A stretch of 5,041 nucleotides of DNA from an uncultured Bacteroidota bacterium (GTDB taxonomy: Bacteria; Bacteroidota; Bacteroidia; Chitinophagales; Chitinophagaceae), in assembly GCA_946480675.1 (NCBI GenBank), contig CAMLKS010000213.1, positions 1 to 5,041 of the forward strand, given 5' to 3'. Numbering within the stretch: the stretch's first letter is position 1; every line of letters starts with the position of its first letter. The notes beneath the pieces are model-generated. The model searched no databases, was not told where the DNA came from, and saw only the letters and a list, made by a program, of their open reading frames with translations. Positions 1 to 5,041 of the stretch are shown here, piece after piece. The position numbers and the translations under genes were made by a program.

Positions 1-803
1 CCTTTTACTATGGCATCTGCACCTGTTCCGCTTACCCTGTATATCCACGGCGACTGGCTGGTAATACCACCATAGTAGCCCGATACGCCACCCGATACAA
101 TCCAACCCAGGTTCTTTACCTTTCTTGGTTTTATAGAAAAACGGCCGATGATGTCTTTATGGCTGTCGTATTCCGATGGTCCGGCAAGGCCCTGGCCGTT
201 AAACACGCCCACATCTACTTTCATCCAGCGAAGGATATGCCCCTTTTTACGTGGTTCAAAAGTCACCATCGCACCCAGGTCGCGCTCTGTTTTCATTAAA
301 ATTTGCGACATGCGGCCACGCTCAGGCGCCTCACGTTCTGAAGACGACAGGTTGGCTTCAAAACCCATCGGGCGGGCAAACATACCAGTTGTCAGGGCAA
401 ACATTTCCAGCTTATTCTCATAAAAACGCCCCCAGAAGTCACGGATATTCACTCCACGTTCCGTTCCATCAAACTGGAAGGCAAAATAAGCCAGCGGTTG
501 GTGCTTCTGGTTAAAATGCGCATAATCCACACGTATACGGCCACGGCGCAGCATAAACCTGTTGTCCGCCTTTGGCGCAAAATCACCCCCACTGTAGTTC
601 TTCACACCCTTATCTTCTGCATACTGAAACTGTGGCTGCATATAGCCGCCAAACCTCAGCCTGTCATATTCCTGGTATATAGGATATATACCCTTACCAA
701 TGGCAGTGGTCGTATCCATCATATCGGTAAGAAAGCGTTGTGCCGAAACTTTAGCACCCATAAAAAACAAAGCAACAACAAGAAGTAAGCTTTTAACCTG
801 CAT
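1..803 (-). CDS. Outer-membrane porin, phosphate-selective porin O/P-like (N-terminal part, cut by window edge)
   Basis: The minus strand is open without a stop from ATG at 803 to the window edge (267 codons seen; the stop lies outside). The next ATG upstream (807) is in another frame and stops after four codons, which supports 803 as the start. Residues 1-21 form a signal peptide: Lys at position 4, a hydrophobic run SLLLVVALFFMGA, then VSA before Gln22. The mature part has the alternating polar/aromatic strands of a beta-barrel: FGGYMQPQFQY (51-61), RFMLRRGRIRVDYA (82-95), PLAYFAFQFD (103-112), a strand pair around 118-147 with GMFARPMGFE (140-149), then SSSER (152-156) and ERDLGAMVTFEP (173-184). 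The RR-G-R block, the Asp-bearing strand and the 'PMGFE...SSSER' stretch resemble the porin O/P family (usually about 350-450 residues), which forms outer-membrane channels for anions or small solutes. The substrate cannot be read from sequence; 'phosphate-selective' is only a family name. No Shine-Dalgarno is seen, and the upstream sequence is A-rich. Confidence 0.78.
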   Translation of the reverse strand, partial: MQVKSLLLVVALFFMGAKVSAQRFLTDMMDTTTAIGKGIYPIYQEYDRLRFGGYMQPQFQYAEDKGVKNYSGGDFAPKADNRFMLRRGRIRVDYAHFNQKHQPLAYFAFQFDGTERGVNIRDFWGRFYENKLEMFALTTGMFARPMGFEANLSSSEREAPERGRMSQILMKTERDLGAMVTFEPRKKGHILRWMKVDVGVFNGQGLAGPSEYDSHKDIIGRFSIKPRKVKNLGWIVSGGVSGYYGGITSQSPWIYRVSGTGADAIVK

Positions 804-823
804 CCATTTTTAATTTTCGGCTG

Positions 824-854
824 CAAACCTATGTACATAACAATTACCTAACAA
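824..854 (-). promoter_or_regulatory. Bacteroidota-type promoter for the porin gene
   Basis: Read on the minus strand, a TTG (-33 element, 854-852) is followed after 20 bp by TAGGTTTG (831-824). This is a perfect match to the TAnnTTTG -7 consensus of the primary sigma factor in Bacteroidota, where a spacer of about 19-21 bp is usual. Transcription would begin a few bases past 824, giving a short leader of roughly 15 nt before the ATG at 803. The match is seen directly; its activity is inferred. Confidence 0.65.
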
Positions 855-872
855 TGAAGTAATCAATTGTTA
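838..872. repeat. Three TAACAAT repeats, possible operator ahead of the porin
   Basis: TAACAATTA (838-846) and TAACAATGA (849-857) are direct copies whose starts lie 11 bp apart, about one helical turn. A third copy, TAACAATTGA, lies on the opposite strand (872-863). Copies two and three form a perfect 7-bp inverted repeat, TAACAAT-N10-ATTGTTA (849-855/866-872). The second copy covers the porin -33 TTG and the first lies in its spacer, so a bound protein could control the porin. The surroundings are AT-rich, so chance is a real alternative. Confidence 0.35.
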
Positions 873-983
873 ATAATTTAGTAACACACAGGTTAAAGTA
901 CTTACGTATAGAATAACCCCTCCCTCAATAACATATAATTGTAAAAAAACAGGATAGTATCATTTTATTGTAAACCTATACAC

Positions 984-991
984 TACATTTG
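984..991 (+). promoter_or_regulatory. Probable -7 box (TACATTTG) for the secreted T9SS-type protein gene
   Basis: TACATTTG matches the Bacteroidota -7 consensus TAnnTTTG exactly and lies 44 bp ahead of the ATG at 1036. That would give a leader of about 35-40 nt. The -33 partner is poor: the nearest TTG (968-970) leaves only a 13-bp spacer, and at the usual 19-21 bp distance only an AT-rich 'cattt' stretch is found. It may be a weak or activator-dependent promoter. Confidence 0.45.
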
Positions 992-1035
992 TAGCACTGC
1001 GCCGTTCCTTTAGAAGACCCCAAAAGATTATTTAA

Positions 1036-3267
1036 ATGATCAGACGAAACTTTCGAGGATACAGGTTCCTTATGCTTCTGGCACTATTGGCGCTACATTT
1101 CAATGCAGTAGCATCACACACCTTCGGCGGAGAGCTTTTATACACTTATTTATCGGGCAATACCTACAAAGTAAGCCTTACCATTTACGGTGATTGTGCA
1201 GCTAGCAATACAAATCAGCTACCCGGCGCGCGCCCCGAAATACAGTTGTACAATGGCACGGTGCTTGTCAATACATTCACACTTTCATTAGAAGCGGGCT
1301 CTGCTATCGAGGTATCTCCTGTCTGCGATGACGAAATAAATAATACCAGTTGTAAACTACCGGGCAGTCCCTTACCCGGTGTCAAGCAGTTTGTTTATAG
1401 TGAAGAAATAACGATACCTGTTATATCCGCTAACTGGCGTTTTGTCTTTCAGGGAGCTTTTGGAAATAGCCTCGCAGGCCGTGCCAATAGTATTACCAAT
1501 ATTATAATCTCGCAGGGAGGTTCCCTTATGTACCTCGAAGCTTTGTTGAATAATAGCAGTGGCCCCAATTCATCACCGCAGTTCACATCGCTTCCCACAC
1601 CTTTTTTATGCGCAAATAAAGAACAGCAATATAACCAGGGTGCTGCCGATAGAGATAACGATTCTCTCGCTTTTTCGCTTACGTCTGCGTTAGACGAGAA
1701 TGGCAGTAGCGTTACATACATTTCCCCCGCAACCGGCACCAATCCTTTATTTACCGTAGCCGGCTCTTTCAGCTTCAACCCCGAAAACGGTCAGATGTCA
1801 TTTATTGCCGACCGCGTGCAGAAAAGCGTTGTAGTAAATAAGGTGGAAGAATATAAAAATGGCGTATTGGTAGGCAGCAGCATGCGCGAAATGACCTTCA
1901 TTGTGCTCGATAATTGTGCGAATAGCTCACCCGACATAAAAGCAGTAGATAGTCTTCTGGGTGGGGTAGCGATTACAAATAACACTGTTAATGTGTGCGA
2001 AGGCGCAGACAGCATTTATTTTGTAATGCCGGCAACAGATGCCGATGGCAATAATATTGAGATCAATGTAACAAACGTACCCCCGGGCGCATCTTTGGAA
2101 GTTGTAAACAATAATACCCCCAACCCCATGATAAGGTTTGCCTGGAAAATATCTGAGGCTACGGCAGGCATCTATAATCTCTTTATGAATATGAAAGATG
2201 ACGCCTGCCCTATTTCCAGCAACCAGACCAATGCTTTTACTATTCGCATTGTAAAAAAATACGCCGTTTCACAGGAAATTGAAAAATATACGAATTGTAT
2301 ATCTCAGGCACAGGTATTCAAACTCCTTATATCAGGCGGTATTACACCTTATTTTGCCCAATTGTACAAAAATGGTGGTGTCATGCGCACCTATACCGAT
2401 AGCTCAAGCCGTGTGATAACAGAAAAGCTTGTACCGGGCAGCTATAGCCTGCACATATCCTCATCTGCATTGCTTTGCGAAACCATATATGATTTTAATG
2501 TAGCCGATACCGGCATTTACCCAGTACCGGTAAATGTCACAGATCAGGATCTTTGCCTGAATGACCCGGTTACCTATGCCAACTTCCCTAAAGCTGCTAC
2601 CGATAGCATTGCCTGGTACAGTATGGAAGGTCTTCGACTGGATGGCCAGCCTACCTATAGTACCAATAGCCCCGCCATCTATTCATGGCAGGTAAGCCAG
2701 TTCTATAAAAATTGTGAATCGGAAAGGGATACTTTCACGGTCACTGTTCACGACTTACCAGGTATAAGCATTGCAACAAAACCGGGTAAAGTATGCCTGG
2801 GCGATGTGGTTTATCTTTCTGCCGATGGCGCTAACACCTACCATTGGCTACCCGCCGATAAAATAGAAACCGATGTAAATAATAGTTCATACACAAAGGT
2901 TATGGCCCCTGCCACCTTTACGGTTATAGGTGCAAATGAATATGGCTGTACAGATACGGCAGCTATTGCCTTCAATGAAGTGGAAAACTGCTGTTCTATG
3001 TTTTACCCTACCGCTTTCACTCCCAATGGAGACGGGCAGAATGATGGGTTCCGCGCTTTACTGTACGGCAATGAAGCGGATTATACCATCTCTATTTTCA
3101 ACCGCTGGGGGCAATGTGTATTCACCAGCCACAATCCCAAACAGGCATGGGATGGCAACTTTGGCGGTAAGCCTTGCGAAGTCGGAATCTACTTTTACCG
3201 TGTAAGCGGCAATTGCCTCACCGGCCAGCCCATATCCCAAAAAGGGGATGTGATGCTGTTGCGCTGA
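1036..3267 (+). CDS. Secreted multidomain surface protein with gliding-motility-associated (T9SS type B) C-terminal domain
   Basis: This 743-residue protein has an in-frame TAA immediately before ATG 1036, so the start cannot lie further upstream. Residues 1-26 are a signal peptide (basic start MIRRNFRGYR, hydrophobic LMLLALLAL, AVA before Ser27). The mature protein begins SHTFGGEL and continues to YGDC (27-54), an opening I know from many large secreted Bacteroidota proteins. A second familiar block runs from FLCANKEQQ (190-198) through AADRDNDSLAFSL to VEEYKNG and MTFIVLDNC (270-294). A PKD/Ig-like module lies at about 573-649 (VCLGDVVYLSADGANTYHWLP). The C-terminus (about 653-743) is the gliding-motility C-terminal/CHU_C domain: FYPTAFTPNGDGQNDGF (656-672), ISIFNRWGQ (685-693), AWDGNFGG (704-711), GIYFYRVSG (717-725), ending KGDVMLLR. 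In this family that domain is a type B signal for export across the outer membrane by type IX secretion. The protein is probably surface-attached or released, and may be an adhesin or matrix protein. No catalytic domain is recognised and the ligand is unknown. The name reflects the domain and does not prove a motility role. Confidence 0.88.
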   Translation: MIRRNFRGYRFLMLLALLALHFNAVASHTFGGELLYTYLSGNTYKVSLTIYGDCAASNTNQLPGARPEIQLYNGTVLVNTFTLSLEAGSAIEVSPVCDDEINNTSCKLPGSPLPGVKQFVYSEEITIPVISANWRFVFQGAFGNSLAGRANSITNIIISQGGSLMYLEALLNNSSGPNSSPQFTSLPTPFLCANKEQQYNQGAADRDNDSLAFSLTSALDENGSSVTYISPATGTNPLFTVAGSFSFNPENGQMSFIADRVQKSVVVNKVEEYKNGVLVGSSMREMTFIVLDNCANSSPDIKAVDSLLGGVAITNNTVNVCEGADSIYFVMPATDADGNNIEINVTNVPPGASLEVVNNNTPNPMIRFAWKISEATAGIYNLFMNMKDDACPISSNQTNAFTIRIVKKYAVSQEIEKYTNCISQAQVFKLLISGGITPYFAQLYKNGGVMRTYTDSSSRVITEKLVPGSYSLHISSSALLCETIYDFNVADTGIYPVPVNVTDQDLCLNDPVTYANFPKAATDSIAWYSMEGLRLDGQPTYSTNSPAIYSWQVSQFYKNCESERDTFTVTVHDLPGISIATKPGKVCLGDVVYLSADGANTYHWLPADKIETDVNNSSYTKVMAPATFTVIGANEYGCTDTAAIAFNEVENCCSMFYPTAFTPNGDGQNDGFRALLYGNEADYTISIFNRWGQCVFTSHNPKQAWDGNFGGKPCEVGIYFYRVSGNCLTGQPISQKGDVMLLR

Positions 3268-4365
3268 TTATTCCCAGCGAAATACACGGCCCGCTATAAT
3301 GTATAGCAGTACACCCCAGCCCAGAAGCACAAGGATGTCAATACGAACATCCCAGAATCCGGCACCTTCAAAGGCCACTTTACGCATGGCATCATTCAGG
3401 AAGCTCAGCGGCAAGGCTCGGCAAAAGGGTTGCAGCCATTTTGGGAAGTTATCGATAGAAAAGAATGTACCTGCCAGCAGAAATTGTGGCAGGGTTATCA
3501 TATTGGCAAACGGCGGTATGGTTGATTCATTCTTGGCTAGCCCGCTTACTATAAAACCAAAGCCCATAAATACCAGTATGGCCAGCGCGCTCAGTACGAT
3601 TAGTTGCACAAAGGTCAGCAGTCCGTTCACCAGCGTATAGTCGAAGGCATAATGCCCCACACTTATAATAATAACGGCACCTATCAGTTGGAATATCATC
3701 CTTGATATACCTTCACTGATAACGATGGTTTCCTTGCGCACGGGCGTGGCAAAAAAACGTTTCAGCACCAATGTCTGCCGCATATTGAAGAATACGAATG
3801 CCGTACCGAAAACACTACCCGCCAGCAACGAAAACCCCAACTGCCCCGGCAGTATAAAGTCGATGGTCTTAAATTCCCGCACCGTGCTTTCCGTCACTTC
3901 CACATCTGCTATGGCCGATGCCCGCTTCTGTATCTCCGGGTCCATGCTCTGTATCACGCTATTAATAATACCCTGCAGTTGCGGCAGCTTATCCCTTTGC
4001 GATGTGGCCGTATGCAGCAGCACGGTATAGGCAGGGCCGGCGCTATCACGGTTCACCTGCACCCCCAGGGTAGCTGCTATGCTACCTTCTTTCAATTTAT
4101 GGTTCAGATTGGTATCGTTGCTGCTATCCCATTTTAGCACAGGCACCTGCCGCAGCGCTGCATATAGCGCATTATTGGTATCCGTACCGGGCGCAGTAGC
4201 CACTTTTATACTGAACGATTTACTACCACCCAGGAAACCAAATACCAGTATGAATATTAAAGGAAACGCAATACTAAAAACAATGGCCGAAGGACTTTTA
4301 GTGATAGACTGGAGGCTGGCCGTTATAAGCGCACGCATAGCGCGCAGATTACTATATCCCTGCAT
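3268..4365 (-). CDS. ABC-2 type transporter permease (exporter subunit)
   Basis: This complete 365-residue protein fits the ABC-2 permease family with a large outer loop (relatives of YbhR/YbhS, about 370 residues). The first membrane helix is at about 27-46 (AIVFSIAFPLIFILVFGFLG). An outer domain spans about 47-168, and five more helices lie near 171-193, 223-242, 250-275, 285-305 and 341-359. The cytoplasmic segment LKRFFATPVRKE (201-212) matches the 'LkRl..tPv' coupling region of the family, and PKWLQPFCRALPLSFLNDAMR (308-328) is the typical stretch before the last helix. Such permeases pair as dimers with a separate ATP-binding subunit to export drugs, lipids or other compounds; the substrate here is unknown. 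No ATPase gene is in view: the upstream neighbour is divergent and the downstream neighbour convergent, so the partner must be encoded elsewhere. Met10 (4338) is an alternative start; 4365 keeps a longer cytoplasmic N-terminus. No Shine-Dalgarno is seen. Confidence 0.87.
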   Translation of the reverse strand: MQGYSNLRAMRALITASLQSITKSPSAIVFSIAFPLIFILVFGFLGGSKSFSIKVATAPGTDTNNALYAALRQVPVLKWDSSNDTNLNHKLKEGSIAATLGVQVNRDSAGPAYTVLLHTATSQRDKLPQLQGIINSVIQSMDPEIQKRASAIADVEVTESTVREFKTIDFILPGQLGFSLLAGSVFGTAFVFFNMRQTLVLKRFFATPVRKETIVISEGISRMIFQLIGAVIIISVGHYAFDYTLVNGLLTFVQLIVLSALAILVFMGFGFIVSGLAKNESTIPPFANMITLPQFLLAGTFFSIDNFPKWLQPFCRALPLSFLNDAMRKVAFEGAGFWDVRIDILVLLGWGVLLYIIAGRVFRWE

Positions 4366-4465
4366 GGGTGTAAAGATAGGTGCAATGCTACAATCTATAA
4401 TACTTGTTAAAAAAATATAGCCCTTAAAACTATCGCGCCTAATGACGTAATTTACATAACCGATA
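4366..4465. other. Divergent intergenic region between the permease and the exported protein gene
   Basis: This 100-bp AT-rich spacer must hold the starts of transcription for both flanking genes unless they lie inside coding sequence. Only weak boxes are visible. On the minus strand TATCTTTA (4378-4371) is one base off TAnnTTTG, but it has no TTG at the right distance. On the plus strand TAATTTAC (4448-4455) misses two bases and also lacks a -33 partner. No terminator-like hairpin or small gene is seen. Confidence 0.35.
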
Positions 4466-5041
4466 ATGAACAGGAAGATATTTTATATAGCAGCGCTGCT
4501 GCTGGTGCAATGGCAGGCAAAAGCAGCCAAGCTGTTCATACCTATGGACGCAGAATCGCAAACCGGACACCTGAAGGCCTATGGTGTTGCCTATGCCGCA
4601 CTGAAGAACGGGCAGGAGGTAGACTGGCTGCTGAACTATAAGGGTGGTAGTTTTGCTATGGACCAAACCGAGAGTATGGAGCGCCTGTGCAAACTGCGCG
4701 GTGTGAGCTACGATGTGATGAGCGATGCCCAGTATGCAGGCATCGTGAGCAAAATAGCCGACCCCGATTTTAACGGCGACATCATAAAGCTGGAAAAGCT
4801 GCCGAAGATAGCCGTATACACCCCACCGGGCAAACAGCCGTGGGATGATGCCGTTACACTGGTGCTTACCTATGCCGAAATACCTTACGATAAGATATAC
4901 GATAACGAGGTGCTGGATGATAAGCTACACGATTATGACTGGCTGCACCTGCACCACGAAGATTTCACGGGGCAGTACGGTAAATTCTGGGTCAGCTTCC
5001 GCAATACTACCTGGTACCAGGATGATGTGCGCAACAATGAG
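4466..5041 (+). CDS. Exported protein of the Bacteroidota family often named 'asparagine synthetase B' (N-terminal part, cut by window edge)
   Basis: The frame is open from ATG 4466 to the window end (192 codons). An in-frame TAA at 4457-4459 and the lack of another ATG before codon 27 fix the start. Residues 1-20 form a signal peptide (MNRK, hydrophobic IFYIAALLLV, AKA before Ala21). No Cys follows it, so this is not a lipoprotein. Conserved-looking blocks are LFIPMD (23-28), HLKAYGVAYAALKNGQEVDWLLNY (35-58), GGSF (60-63), KIAVYTPPGKQPWDDAVTLVLTYAEIPYD (114-142) and YDWLHLHHEDFTGQYGKF (157-174). From memory, these match a family of about 400-430 residues that is widespread in Bacteroidota and usually labelled asparagine synthetase B. 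The visible part does not support that name: a true AsnB begins with Cys2 of a glutaminase domain, is cytosolic and has no signal peptide. The beta-alpha pattern and 'YDWLHLHHED' suggest a class I glutamine-amidotransferase-like fold, which is inference. Its true function is unknown. Confidence 0.75.
   Translation, partial: MNRKIFYIAALLLVQWQAKAAKLFIPMDAESQTGHLKAYGVAYAALKNGQEVDWLLNYKGGSFAMDQTESMERLCKLRGVSYDVMSDAQYAGIVSKIADPDFNGDIIKLEKLPKIAVYTPPGKQPWDDAVTLVLTYAEIPYDKIYDNEVLDDKLHDYDWLHLHHEDFTGQYGKFWVSFRNTTWYQDDVRNNE

Noticed and set aside
148..788. Plus-strand open frames at 148-423, 251-514 and 498-788
   Set aside because: They lie opposite the porin coding frame, have no family resemblance, signal peptide or promoter, and their translations look like reverse-strand shadows.
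896..908. Overlapping palindromes AAGTACTT (896-903) and TACGTA (903-908) in the divergent intergenic region
   Set aside because: They are short and in AT-rich DNA, not positioned on either promoter, and expected by chance at this length.
1359..1380. ACCGGG-N10-CCCGGT inverted repeat within the secreted protein gene
   Set aside because: It is explained by Pro-Gly codons in the coding frame, with no position or neighbour suggesting a function.
1449..2015. Minus-strand open frames at 1449-1778 and 1791-2015
   Set aside because: They are antisense to the secreted multidomain protein, which has clear family domains across this stretch; no independent coding evidence.
2930..3240. Short open frames at 2930-3205 (plus) and 3058-3240 (minus)
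   Set aside because: They are shadows of the conserved sorting domain, whose motifs are in the main plus-strand frame.
3293..3307. GCTATA-ATG-TATAGC perfect 6-bp inverted repeat as a terminator for the secreted protein gene
   Set aside because: The stem is AT-rich, no T run follows on the plus strand, and it sits inside the permease coding sequence, so it is not convincing as an intrinsic terminator.
4371..4378. TATCTTTA on the minus strand as the permease -7 box
   Set aside because: It is one base off consensus, has no TTG at 19-21 bp (nearest spacer 12 bp), and would leave almost no leader before the ATG at 4365.
3299..4420. Plus-strand open frames at 3299-3640, 3725-4030 and 4079-4420
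   Set aside because: They are antisense to the permease gene, with low-complexity Ser/Pro-rich translations and no recognisable domain.
4439..4666. Minus-strand open frame of 75 codons
   Set aside because: It lies antisense to the signal peptide and first conserved blocks of the exported protein gene; no supporting features.

Overview
The window looks like ordinary chromosomal DNA from a member of the Bacteroidota, probably Sphingobacteriia/Chitinophagia-like. The genus cannot be fixed from the sequence alone. The reasons are: a secreted protein ending in the gliding-motility/type IX secretion C-terminal domain; an outer-membrane porin of the phosphate-selective porin O/P type; TAnnTTTG-type promoter boxes; and no Shine-Dalgarno motifs ahead of any start codon.

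Layout, left to right. (1) Positions 1-803, minus strand: the N-terminal 267 codons of a porin with a signal peptide, cut by the left window edge. (2) Positions 804-1035: an AT-rich divergent intergenic region. It carries a good Bacteroidota promoter for the porin, a partial one for the plus-strand gene, and three copies of a TAACAAT motif around the porin -33 element. (3) Positions 1036-3267, plus strand: a 743-residue secreted multidomain protein with a type B T9SS sorting domain. (4) Positions 3268-4365, minus strand: a 365-residue ABC-2 type permease whose stop codon directly abuts the stop of gene 3. (5) Positions 4366-4465: a 100-bp divergent intergenic region without a clear promoter. 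(6) Positions 4466-5041, plus strand: the first 192 codons of an exported protein of a family conserved in Bacteroidota and often labelled 'asparagine synthetase B', cut by the right window edge.

Gene orientations alternate (minus, plus, minus, plus), so none of the four genes shares an operon with another in view. Nothing shows that they work together beyond the theme of cell envelope and export: three are predicted exported and one is an inner-membrane exporter subunit. There are no RNA genes, mobile elements, CRISPR arrays or integrase sites. I found no convincing new multi-gene system. The points most worth a second look are the operator-like repeats ahead of the porin, the poorly understood exported 'AsnB-named' family, the permease without an adjacent ATPase, and the zero-gap convergent stop codons.
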